Source: Mycteria americana | Taxonomy: Eukaryota; Chordata; Aves; Ciconiiformes; Ciconiidae | Direction of reading: 5' to 3' | Assembly (NCBI RefSeq): GCF_035582795.1 | Contig: NW_027445436.1 | Coordinates: 5,020,770 to 5,084,769 of the forward strand | DNA: 64,000 bases | Part shown: positions 53,901 through 64,000 of the stretch, in pieces | Numbering within the stretch: position 1 is the first letter of the stretch | How the letters are laid out: each line of letters opens with the position of its first letter | Made by a program: the position numbers and the translations under genes | The notes under the pieces: generated by a model | The model's input: the letters and a program-made list of their open reading frames with translations, nothing else | Told to the model about the DNA's origin: nothing | Database searches by the model: none

Positions 53901-55735
53901 AGGCATAGTAGAGGCTTTTAAGAAGCCTGTTTTGTTTTAGCAGGTTTTTAAGTGGCAATAAAACATCCATACAAGAGAGCATACATATTGAGCACTAAAA
54001 CCAAACTATTCTGAAAACAAGTATGTTTAAATAATCATATTGTATCAAGTCATACCATATTTTTAGCTTTTTCTTTTTGCTTTCGTGGGTCACTACCTTT
54101 CTGAATGAGTCTCCCATCAGTTCTGTCAGTGTTTTTAGACTTAATTAGTATCAGCATGCATATCAAAAACTTTATTGTTCTTAACTCAGTAATAGCTTTG
54201 TTTTAGGGGACAGTGTGGTGAGTTATCACTCTGAAGCCACAGCTGTGGAATAGTGCTGTCTGTAAAGAAAGTGAACTGGAACTTGAAATGCATATGGTCT
54301 TGTGTAAAATAAGTGTTAAAAAAACTTCCCCAAATATTGTTAAATTAGTCTTATTCCATCCACGTTGTAGGTTATCCTTTCCATTCGTGGAAGTTGACAT
54401 TTAATGGCATTCATGAGATGATGGTTAGCTCACTTGTCTTTTGGCTCTGTACCAAGACAATATGATGAGTTATTTTAATGTTAAATGCCACAGCTGTCCT
54501 ACATGCAGGTTGAGACCCTGTTATGAGTTGCTCTCACTTATGTTATAGATAAAACCAGTAGCTATGATATATACAGTGTGTGTTGCAGATAGTATTCTGA
54601 GTAAGATGCTGAATAGACAGCTATCTTATGAGATATTGAAGGTTTGAGATGATAAATAGATTTATATTGCTTGGTTCTTGTTTTAATAACTGATTCTGAA
54701 TTGTTTTCAAACATGGCTGTAGTATTTAACTGTGGGTGCTATCTGTAGACAGTTCCTTTGTGGTTCTTGATAAAATCATTAGATATATCAACTTTGTCTT
54801 GTGTTCAAAATTATCTTCCCATTTCCCATGTCTGCTGTAGCTTGAGTAGATGTCCCTGACTGAAACAATTCTGAAATGGAACTAATAATCTCTTCTAAGT
54901 TTTGAAGCTGTCTACCTTGAAAAATAAGACTGAGAACCCAACTGCTCGTCCTGTGCTTGTTGCTGATAGGATGCCACTGTATCTTTTTGAGAGATGTGCA
55001 ACAGACATTAAGTCTTGATGGTAACCAAATTAAACCATATTTCAGTGTGATACTTAAACAGGGGTATCTGTTATATTGATGTAAGAGTAAAAATATTCAG
55101 TGTGCCTGTTAGAGTTGGACATGTGGGAGATTGGTTACATGCTGCAGAACAGTTTTATCCCAGTTTTGGCATCAAATTAAAAATGCAGTTTATTCTTTAG
55201 CCTTTTATCATGGGTACCTAGATCAGCACAGCAATTGCAGTTTCTGAAGAATAAAATATTAATTCTCAAGTTTGATAAAGCATAATACTGTCCATCTTAT
55301 TTTCAATGACTCAAACTTTATATACAAGTCAGTTGTGTTAATGTGCAGCGTAAGGATTATGTACTCTGTAGTACAGTTTTCAGTTCTGGTACTGCAGAAG
55401 TGCAGTATGTTTTCCTGATGACTTTTGGGTGCTCTTTGTCTATTACCTTTATTCCTTCTTCTGTTTTAATTTTCCCAGTTCTTCCATGGTGGGAGTTGAG
55501 GATTACTTTCATGTAAAAGTAGTTAGAATGCTTAAAACCATTTTTTTTTATTCTCTCAAGCATTTCACTCTTCACTGGCATGCTTACTGCTTTCTAGTAC
55601 TGTGGAAGTCAATGTAGTTTGTTAAACTGCTAGGGTCCTATTTTGGATAATTTGTTTGGGTATAGAGGAAGCTTCTAAAAACCTTCTTGGTATTACTTTG
55701 GTAGCCCTTTCTGGTTGCTTTAAATATGGGGAGGT
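50999..55735 (+). other. ZFAND5: ZFAND5 intron, no exon found
   Basis: 4.7 kb of AT-rich intron. I looked for an AN1-finger exon on the plus strand and did not find one. A pure T run lies at 53134-53163. No recognisable transposon. Confidence 0.6.
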
Positions 55736-55828
55736 GTAGTGGGTTGACCTTGTGTTGTGCTTTAGCCCCAGTCAGCAATTAAGTACCACGCAGCCGCTCG
55801 CTCACCCTCCCCCCTCCTGGTGGGATGG

Positions 55829-57312
55829 TTTTGCCACTCATTCCCAGTTAGGCTCACTCTGGCCTCCAATACAGTTAGCTGTTGGGATCCCCCTGTCACT
55901 CCAGAAATACAGATGGGTTCTGCCCCTATATAGCTTGATGGCATTAGGGTACACTGTGCACCGGTGTCTACTTGAGCCTTATACTCCTGTGGGTCTGATG
56001 TGCCAGGCCATTGAATCCACACAGTCCAGTAAACCCGGTTGTCCCTTTCCTCCACCTGGCTGGAGGCAGGGCCCCTCTAGTCCTGGTCATAGTATTCGTT
56101 ACCCACTTCTTGTACATACAAGTCAGGAGTTTCTTCATTAAAATCAGGAGTAAGATCAGCCCTTTTACTCTGTCTGGGGAACTGTCCACTGGAAACTGGA
56201 GCAGCAATTTTCCTGGAAGAACACCTTTGTGTGATTGTTTTTCCTTGCAACTCACGTACCCGCGCCTCTAGGGTCAAGGTCGATTTTTCCATCCCACTTC
56301 CTCATATCTTCTCCGTGGTCATGCAAGTAAAACCATAGGGTGCCCCATGGTGTGTACCCTCTATATCCTCTCTCTTGAGCAGAGGAATGCTGACTCCTAA
56401 TAGCTGAGACACTGGTCTGTACAGGTGGGGAGTAGGACATATCTTCTTTGCACCGTTGGACCTCCCGGGACAGTTTCTCCACAGCCGAGACAAGGGAGGA
56501 AGAGATACTTTCTTCATATTCCCAGAGGTGACTAGCCGCTTCATCCACTGTTGCACCCTCTCCGTCTTTCCAGGTCATTACTGCCAATAAGTTGGCATAC
56601 GACACTGGTACGCTCCGTACCAACTTCTGCCATGTGGGTCGTGTGCACTGGACCTCATCTGGATCTTGGGTAACTGCTTGTTGTCCAGGTCACCCTAAAT
56701 CACCTCCAGCATGGCTAATTCCCTCAGGTACAGGACACCTTTCTCCATGGAGGTCCATTTGCCTGGGTGATATACAACATCTTCCTTGAAGGGATACCTT
56801 TCCTTCATAGCTGACAGGAGTCGCCTCCAGAGGCTGAGGGCTGGTGCCCCTTTTCCAATCGCTTTGTCAATGCCCCCTTCCCTAGAAAGGGATCCCAGCT
56901 GTTTGGCTTCCTTCCCCTCTAATTCTAGGCTACTGGCCCCATTATCCCAGCAATGGAGCAGCCAGGTGACAGTGTGCTCGCCTGGACGACAGTTGAAATC
57001 TTTTCGCATATCTTGCAGCTCACTCAGGGACAGGGATCGGGTGGTTTCCGTCTCATCTACAAGTTCTTCCTCTCCCTGTGATGGCCCTGATCTTTTCATC
57101 TTCCCTTTCTAAACGAGCTGACTTTCGCTTCCAGGATTTCTTCTTGTGTGTAGGGGCGACCGATACTGACACGGGTTGGTTCCCTGGTTCAACTGCATTA
57201 TTTGTTGCTTGGGGGACTGGAGTAGCTGTGGTGCCTGTCGCAGGGGGAGCGGAAGTAGCCATGGTGCTTGTCGCAGGTGGGCCTGGAGTAGCTTGCATGC
57301 CTGTTGTTTTGT
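55829..57312 (-). pseudogene. gag: Deleted ERVL-like element: Gag C-terminal part and protease start
   Basis: Protease with VDTGAQCTLMPSSYIG (55930-55975) is cut after VSLTGNEWQ. Gag blocks GTLWFYLHDHGEDMRKWDGK (56295-56345), RGYRGYTP (about 56355), SAVEKLSREVQR (56460-56495) and LYLRELAMLEVI (56700-56735) are in the order seen at 9184-10467. Frame changes near 56290, 56690 and 57100. No zinc knuckle. The spacer is rich in Thr/Ala/Pro repeats (57200-57300) and differs in length from the copy at 10300-10420. Confidence 0.8.
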
Positions 57313-58051
57313 CACCAGATCCAGAGGCCTTCTCTTCCCCTCGAGGGTTCTGAATAGTGTTGAACAGGGCTTGGTAGTCTTGGGCCAGGCCCCAGCACAT
57401 TGTAGTGACTTGTGTCTCTAGAATTGGCAGGGTGACAGCATACTTTTTCCAAATATACTACTAATTTTTCAGGATTCTGCACTTGTTCAGGGGTGAAGTT
57501 CCAAAACACTGGAGGTGCCCAATGACTTAGGCATTTGCCCATGCTATCCCACACACCCTGCCACTCATAACTATCCGGCCTTGGGGCAGATCTCTGGATG
57601 ATATTCTTAAATTGCTTACTAATCTTGGACAAAACTGAAACGGTATTCCCAAGCAATACCAATAGATGTATCTTAACTGCCCAAGGATGTCAAGATACTG
57701 AAAAGTTATTGTAACAAATGAGGAAACATTCTAGAAGAAAGCAGCGAAGGTGCCATTCTGCATTTCCTCCATAAAAAACCTCTCAGAGGAAGAAGTATAA
57801 TTGCTAATTGTCTCCATGAGGTGGTACCTGACGTACAGTAATGGCTTCAGTATGAAACTTAGATACTGAAGTGAACTCAAGGCCAGTGTTTTAATAACAA
57901 ATCTCACAGGCAAAACATCACCAATTAACGCAGAGCACAGCAAAGTGCAGAAATCAATACCGATCTTTAACATGTACAGCAAAAAAATGAGCATGGTGCA
58001 GATCAGGTAAACCAATATCGAGAACAGATGAATCAATATCATGGCCCGCAA
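57312..58051 (-). pseudogene. gag: Deleted ERVL-like element: hydrophobic Gag N-terminus
   Basis: Two frames: 57731-58051 starts MRAMILIHLFSILVYLICTM and goes on through LIFLLYMLKIG, SALIGDVLPVRFVIKT and SFILKPLLYVRY, all very hydrophobic; 57312-57662 carries YEWQGVWDSMGKCLSHWAPP and VFWNFTPEQVQNP. The break between them is near 57700. The start of the protein differs from the copy at 11124, but the later hydrophobic segments are the same. Confidence 0.7.
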
Positions 58052-58142
58052 CTGTTATACAGATCTAAATTCCTTAATACGCTCTGGTTAATCTGTTATT
58101 ATCTCAAACCTTTCAAGCCCCATGTTGGGTGCCAAAAAGGAC

Positions 58143-58747
58143 TGTTGTTGTTTAGCCCCAGTCAGCAATTAAGTACCACACAGCTGCTCGCTCACTCTCC
58201 CCCCTCCAAAGGGGATGGGGGAGAGAATCAGAAGAGCAAAAGTAAGAAAACTCGTGGGTTAAGATAAGAACAGTTTAATAATTGGAACAAAATAAGGATA
58301 ATAAATTGTAATGAGAAGGAAAACTACAAGAGAGCGAGAGAGGAACAAATCCCAGGAAACAAAACCAGTGATACAACTGCTCGTCACCTGCTGACCGACA
58401 CCCAGCCAGTCCCCGAGCAGTGATCGCTACCCCCCAGCCAACTGCCCCCAGTTTATATACCGAGCATTATGTCATATGGTATGGAATAGCCCTTTGGTCA
58501 GTTTGGATTAACTGTCCTGGCTGTGCCCCCTCCCAGCTTCTTGTGCACCTGGCAGAGCAGGGGAAGCTGAAAAGTCCTTGATTTAGTATAAGCACTACTT
58601 AGCAACAGCCAAAACATCACCGTGTTATCAATATTATTCTCATACTAAAATCCAAAACACAGCACTGTACCAGCTGTGTGTATACTGTATATACACAGTA
58701 CTATACACAGCACTCTACTTAACTCTATCCCAGCCGAAACCAGGACA
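58143..58747 (-). repeat. 5' LTR of the deleted ERVL-like element
   Basis: A 605-bp LTR, TGTTGTTGTTTAGCC...GAAACCAGGACA, related to the LTRs at 2222 and 11314. It has its own insertions (for example the TGTATACTGTATATACACAG near 58678-58697, a local palindrome). The adjacent GCCCCATGTTGGGTGCCA (58118-58135, minus strand TGGCACCCAACATGGGGC) is a Lys-type primer binding site variant. Confidence 0.85.
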
Positions 58748-59197
58748 CCTTGGCTGACTGCTAGATTCCCACCCAGCTGTTGTCTCACTCCTCAGCAGGA
58801 CAGGGGAAGAAAATAAGATGGAAAAGCTCATGGTTTGAGATAAGGACAGGGAGATCGCTTACAATTTACAGTCACAGGCAAAACAGACTCAATTGGGGGA
58901 AAAGGAATTTAATTTATTGCCAATTAAAAAAAAAATTGAGTGGGATGATAAGAAACAAAGACAAAACAAAAAATGACTTCCCCCTGCCCCCTTCTTCCCT
59001 GGCTTAACTTCACTCCTTTATTCCAGACTCTTCTACCTCCTCCCTCTAGTCTGAGTGATGCAGGGGGAATGGAGGGTTGCAGTCAGTTCATAACAGTTCC
59101 TGTCTGCTGTTGCTTCCTCCTTGCAATTTTTCCCTGCTCCAGCATGGGTCCCTCACATGGGATACAGTCCTTCATGAACTGTTCCAGCTGTATTGGT

Positions 59198-59552
59198 TTA
59201 TCTAAGGAAAACCTTTGTCAGTTCTGAAAGTCTAGTTATTGCAGTGGTTATTGCTTTTTCAGAAGAAGTCTCACCGAGTCATTGTGGCTTTAATACTTTG
59301 GGGTCAGAGTAGCATTGTTCTTCCTGTTTGTAGGACCTTTCTGTGTATAGGTTGAAGAGCTGTCATGCTGTGGCTTGTGGATTACTTCCAATCATCAGTG
59401 ACCTTGCTGTTTCCCCTCTGTCTGCTTTAAAGATGCATCTTATCTTCAGACCGAGTGAAGTAAATCTTCCCAAATTTACAATGCAACACTTGTATTTGTG
59501 CTTTTTTTCAGGCACTTCTTGTACTAGGATTATATTGATCCTTATCCTAGTA
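59198..59552 (+). other. ZFAND5: ZFAND5 intron, nothing recognised
   Basis: Single-copy-looking intron sequence between an LTR fragment and a CR1. Confidence 0.5.
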
Positions 59553-60187
59553 GATAGAATCATAGAATGGTTTGGGTTGGAAGGGACCTTTAAAGGTCAT
59601 CTAGTCCAACCCCCCTGCAATGAGCAGGGACATCTTCAACTAGATCAGGTTGCTCAAAGCCCTGTCCAGCCTGACCTTGAATGTTTCCAGGGATGGGGCA
59701 TCTTCCACCTCTCTGGGCAACCTGTTCCAGTGTTTCAACACCCTCATCATAAAAATATTTCTTCCTTATATCTAGTCTGAATCTGCCTTCTTTTAGTTTA
59801 TAACCATTACCTCTTGTCCTATCACAACAGGCCCTGCTAAAAAGTCTGTCCCCATCTTTCTTATAAGCGCCCTTTAAGTATTGAAAGGCAGCAATTAGGT
59901 CTCCCTGGAGCCTTCTCTTCTCCAGGCTGAACACCCCCAACTCTCTCAGCCTTTCTTCATAGGAGAGGTGTTCCAGCCCTCTGATCATTTTTGTGGCCCT
60001 CCTCTGGACCCGTGCCAACAGGTCCATGTCTTTCCTGTGCTGAGGGCTCCAGAGCTGGATGCAGTACTCCAGGTGGGGTCTCACCAGAAGAGAGCAGAGG
60101 GGCAGAATCACCTCCCTCGACCTGCTGGCCACCCTTCTTTTGATGCAGCCCAGGATACAGTTGGCTTTCTGCCATTTGGCTTTTTAA
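59553..60187 (-). mobile_element. CR1 fragment in the ZFAND5 intron
   Basis: Plus strand begins AGAATCATAGAATGGTTTGG (CR1 tail in reverse). The minus-strand frame (59590-60132) encodes [40 protein letters not shown] and [12 protein letters not shown], the ORF2 C-terminus. It ends about 60187 where the similarity stops. Confidence 0.9.
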
Positions 60188-61500
60188 AGTCATGCCCAGT
60201 TTTGAAAACTTCTTTTGCTCCTGAGTTCTCCAACATTGTAGCAGGGGAACTGGTCTCGTAAAACTGAAGTGAAACAAACCTCATCTGGTAACCTGAGCCG
60301 ATGGTTGGCAAAAGAAATAACCATGGTGATGGAGGGGGCTACATGCCAACAGGAACTCTGTTAAGGCGATAAAACATGTTCTGGTGGTAAAAGGCTTTGC
60401 TTCATATGAATAGGGTTATTGGTACTGAGGAAGCAGGTCTGCAGATAACAGTAACAACCATTTTCCTACCATTGTTTCAGCTTTTGTCTAGTGATTTATT
60501 CCATGGCAATCATATGATAATCAGTTAGAGTACTTTGCCTGATGACTAACACAATATGATTTCTGGCATAAAATGAATTTAATATATTGAGGAATGGTAT
60601 TGTAGTTGCCCAGTTAGATTTGGCTTGTATGCTAGAGGGAGCCTTTTGTGACAAGCAATTGTCAGAATAGTATCTGATGAATTTGGCTTCTAATGTCATG
60701 CCAGAACAACCAAAACTTATAATATTTCATTTGAGTCACAGTTTGAAAAAGGGGTTTTTGTTCTGATGTGTGAGCTTTAGTTAAAGGGTGTTGTCCCTGT
60801 TCTAGCTGTTAATCAGAAGCTACTTTGAGGACTTCATTATTAAAACTCATTATTAGATCTAACTGTTGGCATAAAAGTGGGAGGATACCTCCTTTCTGCA
60901 GGTGTTATCTGTGTAGAGTAATAAATTGAACACTTTAATTTTGATTTAGGGGGCCCTGCCCCACCTCCTTGTCTTAGGACCTTTTAGTTGCCTATTTCTG
61001 CACGTTATCTGCTTTTCTTTTTTGGAATGTATTTTAGTTGTGGGGGAAGGATCCTGTTTGGCAGCTCTTTTGGGAGATGGTCCTTTGCACTTAGGATTAT
61101 TATCATTGCTTTCTAGTTCCCATGTTGCTGGTTGTGGCAGTGAACACTAGTCAGTTTGTTTATATGGAGGAGGAAGTACATTTGTCATAGTTGGTAACAT
61201 TTTCCCTTAGATGGATTTGTTTTTAATATCTTTGTTTTGTGACACAGAGTGATCTACTAGACTACCTCTTTGCCTTGATGGTTCATTGAGCTCAGATTGG
61301 GTCGCAGCTGCACTTGCACTGCTTCTTGTGAGGTTTGTCCTCCACTGGTTCAGGTGGTTCCTGCTATAGTACTTCCTATAACATGCAACTCAAATCCCAG
61401 GTTACAACAGTTTAAAGGTATATCCATTACAGTCTCTACCCTTGGTCCCTTTGTACTAGGCCATAGGGTTTAACATTGCAGTGAAATCCTCCCCTTGCCC
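60188..61500 (+). other. ZFAND5: ZFAND5 intron, nothing recognised
   Basis: AT-rich intron sequence. No exon with splice sites matching the ZFAND5 C-terminal half and no recognisable repeat. Confidence 0.5.
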
Positions 61501-61504
61501 CTGC

Positions 61505-61860
61505 TCTGACTTGGATTTATCCATGGACTGCAGTCCCATAGGGGTGTACCTGCTCCAAGCGGAGCCTTATCTATGAGCCACAGTCTCTTCAAGGTATACC
61601 TGCTGCAGCATAGACTTATCCACAGCCACAGTTGCTTCGAGGTGCACCTGTTCCAGCATGGCCTTATCCATGGGCCACAATCCCTTCAGGACTGTACCTG
61701 CTGTGTTGTGGACTTATCCACAGCCACAGATGCTTTGAGGTGTAGCTTCTCCAGCGTGGATTTATCCTTGGGCCACAATCCCTTCAAGACTGTACCTGCT
61801 GTGGCATGGATGTATCCACAGTCACAGATGCTTCCGGGTGTCCTGCTCCTGCGTGGACAG
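61505..61860. repeat. Minisatellite, about seven 50-bp units
   Basis: Units such as CTTATCCACAGCCACAGATG and CTTATCCATGGGCCACAATC, each continuing to a shared TRTACCTGCTSYRGC, recur every 48-52 bases. Two unit types alternate, giving a 100-bp higher order (61617/61712/61807 versus 61663/61758). It ends against the ERVL-like Gag start at 61860. Confidence 0.85.
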
Positions 61861-62318
61861 TCCCTTTGACTTGAGTTCACACCAGAGTTCCAGCCTGTCC
61901 AGTACAGCGGCAGTGCCCTAGCCATCTGCCAGCCCATGTGCATGGCCATTGCCGTTATCAAAATGTTCCCAGGCACAGCAGAGTAAGATGATAAGCAGTA
62001 CAGCAAGCAGCAAAAGCAAAAAGCAGCCACTAATGAGCACTAGACTCTAATATACAGTAAGACAAGCAAGCCCCATGGCAAGCACAGGAGCCTGCCAATT
62101 AATAGATAAACTACAACAGCTATAAACTCGATCTAGCACATTCCAATCGAACCTGTCGTTCTAGCACATTCCAATCGAACCTGTCGTTATCTTGAACCCT
62201 TTGAGCCCCATGTCAGGTGCCAAAAAGGCCTGTTGTGGTTTAACCCTGGTAGGCGGCTAAGCACCACACAGCTGCTCGCTCACTCCCCCAGAGTGGGATG
62301 GGGGAGAGAATCAGAAGG
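61861..62318 (-). mobile_element. ERVL-like fragment: LTR edge, leader, Gag start
   Basis: Read leftward from 62318: the last 87 bases of an LTR (62231-62318, TGTTGTGGTTTAACCC reading plus), a primer binding site variant (minus strand TGGCACCTGACATGGGGC, 62204-62221), a leader with a 31-base tandem duplication of CTAGCACATTCCAATCGAAC (62131-62186), then MAAFCFCCLLYCLSSYSAVP (from 62030), the hydrophobic Gag start. It stops at the minisatellite. Both ends are truncated. Confidence 0.8.
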
Positions 62319-64000
62319 TTCCTTTTTTTCCATCTGCCATGGCTTACAACTAGCATTTCATTTTAAACAGACTGGCAATATAACAAATCTAAAAGGAGCT
62401 TGACCATGCTTCTTTGTTTGGGAGATGTTTAGTCAATTTCTTAATGCCATAGCTAATGTCTGTCAGCTAAGGTGCGTGGTATCCAACAGGCTTACACTGT
62501 GGTGTCAGTGTTTTTTAACCTGATTTTTTTTTTTTTTTCGTCACAGGCTCTCAACTAGACTATCTGATACTGAATACTACTTTCCTTGGGGTTTAAAGAC
62601 AAGTTTAAAGGATTATATCTATTAATCTAGAAAATATTAATTGTCAAGACAAAGGAATTTTTTTCTTTAATTAAAAAGCAGCTGTGGAAACTACGCTGAA
62701 AAGTATTAATAGCAGTCATGACTGTAGTGCTGTACCTTTGATTTTTACCAATAGCATGCTTAAATATGGAAAAAGTATTATATATCCAAGACTGGATGGT
62801 ATTTTTATCCTCAGACTTAGCAAAATAGCATTGACACTGAGCTCTTCACACTTTCTAGAAAAATCTATAGAATATGCCAGAAATAAAGTTAGTAAAGAGT
62901 TTGGGTTGTTCCTTAGGACTGTTACAGTTATTGTATAAGAAAATACTGTTTTACTGTATAAAACTTTTTCAAAGCAATGAAAGTTCCTTGTTACCTCTGA
63001 AAGTTTTTCACTTCTGAATCTTGTTTACAATCTGGCATATGAACTACTGACTGGAGGCTCTCTTTGTTAACTTCTGCAGTGAATTGTGAAATGGGGCTTG
63101 GATCTGTGAGGCTTTGTGTTAGTAGTAACATAATACAAATAAAATTTTAAAAGAGCAGGTATTAATAGTAAAGATAATAAAAAATATAACTATAAGGGGT
63201 TCATGATGTCTGGAAAAATCCCCTTTTTACAGAATGCAATGCTTACTGATCCAAAAGGATCTCAACTAAGAAATCCTATTTGTGTGCATGAAGTTGGTTA
63301 CAAATGAGTCCTTTAAGCCTATGTTCTCGGTCATTAATTCTGGAGTGTATTTTATAGTTTGCTCGTTATCTTTTAAAACAATAGATGTAATCATACAACT
63401 GAGTGTTCAGGAAAACTGAACAGGAACAGACTCCTTGGATTCTATGTGTTAAAGTTTGTATACAAACATGCCTCCCTTGACTTTCCTCTGCACTAATTTC
63501 AGTACAAAAAGGATTTTAAAAACAACTGATGAAAAATTAATTTTTCAAAGAAAACTAACAGATCCATAGAAGTTCACAGAAGGACCCATTTCTGTCCTGC
63601 AGAGAACTTGAGTAAAATGTGACTAAAATTTGACCAAAAGAGTTTGTGACAAAGGCAATTGAAAATTAAGTCACTTTGACTCTACCTGCTTGATCATTAA
63701 GGTTGAATATAGTACAAGGATACAGATATCCGATGTAAATATGTACTTTTTTTTCTTTAAATTACTGAAAAAAAAGTGTCTGAAACAAGGGCTCTTTTGA
63801 GCTGTGTGGTTTGTGTATCACTGAATCAGTGGTTTGAAGCTCAAGAATGTTAGCTGTTCTGGTTGAGTCTCTGAGGTTTTAGGTCATCTGACTTGGCAAG
63901 TATAGTGGCAGAGTAACTTGGTACTATGACAAAAAAGCATTACTGTAAATGTCATTTGTTTCTAAAATATGTTCCTATTGACTGTTTTCCACAAGTATCC
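62319..64000 (+). other. ZFAND5: ZFAND5 intron to the window end
   Basis: AT-rich sequence with a T run (62524-62539). No AN1-finger exon is recognisable, so the remaining ZFAND5 exons should lie to the right. Confidence 0.5.

Larger units (their letters stand above)
55753..58747 (-). mobile_element. Internally deleted ERVL-like element, TSD CCTTG
   Basis: Flanked by CCTTG (55748-55752 and 58748-58752). Read leftward: 5' LTR 58143-58747, leader, hydrophobic Gag N-terminus, Gag, and the start of protease; then at 55828 the protease (GNEWQ) is joined directly to the last 75 bases of the 3' LTR (55753-55828). Pol and most of the 3' LTR are gone. It belongs to the same family as 2222-11898. Confidence 0.9.
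55736..59197 (-). mobile_element. Inverted partial LTR of the 48038 family, split by an ERVL-like element
   Basis: Left piece 55736-55752 reads TGTAGTGGGTTGACCTTG, the reverse complement of the LTR right end. After the insertion the right piece 58748-59197 continues CCTTGGCTGACTGCTAG, then CACAGGCAAAACAGACTC, a minus-strand AATAAA region and the GGAGCAGG repeat block, all matching 48038-49176 in reverse. It stops near 59197 within the repeat block; the U3 start is absent. Confidence 0.8.
44200..64000 (+). other. ZFAND5: ZFAND5 gene, 5' part, continues beyond the window
   Basis: Gene span inferred from the CpG island to the window end. Three coding exons are present (49404-49554, 49974-50085, 50901-50998) with matching phases (151 nt, 112 nt, 98 nt: phase 1, then 2, then 1). 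They give the A20 zinc finger and about the first 120 residues. The C-terminal exons with the AN1 zinc finger are not seen up to 64000. The last intron here is at least 13 kb and holds several transposons. ZFAND5 binds polyubiquitin and the 26S proteasome and promotes protein degradation. ZFAND6 was considered, but the linker [20 protein letters not shown] is that of ZFAND5. Confidence 0.85.

Overview
The window is nuclear DNA of a bird. The evidence is several chicken-repeat-1 (CR1) LINE copies with the typical ATTCTGTGATTCTRTGA tail, ERVL-like and class I endogenous retroviruses (ERVs) with LTRs of avian style, a CpG-island promoter, and three coding exons that read as ZFAND5 (A20/AN1 zinc-finger protein 5) with canonical splice sites. 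ZFAND5 is Z-linked in chicken. The extreme density of young, nested retroelements would suit a W-linked copy, but that is inference.

Layout. (1) 1-12690: a plus-strand class I ERV pol fragment is broken by an LTR (21-605) and by a minus-strand ERVL-like element (2222-11898, 585-bp LTRs, target-site duplication AGGGT), which itself carries a young CR1 (4417-7764). (2) 12691-13820: a minus-strand retroviral RT fragment. (3) About 13821-28690: scattered minus-strand pieces of what looks like a protein-primed family B DNA polymerase locus of Maverick/Polinton or adintovirus type. It has been split by a CR1 (14410-17725, itself holding a solo LTR), a solo LTR (19559-20217) and a very young class I provirus (20445-28083). 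(4) 28985-29690: an array of direct repeats with CCAAT boxes. (5) 30063-32212: a long solo LTR holding an inverted CR1. (6) 34402-41408: an older, internally deleted class I provirus holding two solo LTRs. (7) 43750-44960: CpG island and likely ZFAND5 promoter. ZFAND5 then runs rightward through coding exons at 49404-49554, 49974-50085 and 50901-50998 and is not finished at base 64000. Its introns hold a 1.1-kb solo LTR, a CR1 abutting a splice donor, a deleted ERVL-like element nested in another LTR, a second CR1, and a minisatellite beside an ERVL-like fragment.

The provirus at 20445-28083 stands out. Its 702-bp LTRs look identical by eye, its TSD is CTTG, its pol frame is open with all protease, RT, RNase H and integrase catalytic residues, and its gag is almost intact. 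It has no env. The ERVL-like elements share an unusual Gag whose N-terminus is a long hydrophobic, probably multi-pass membrane region. No envelope gene is visible in any of the four proviruses.

No tRNA, rRNA or CRISPR array was found. All coordinates were read by eye from the sequence. Family names rest on recognised motifs, not on database searches.
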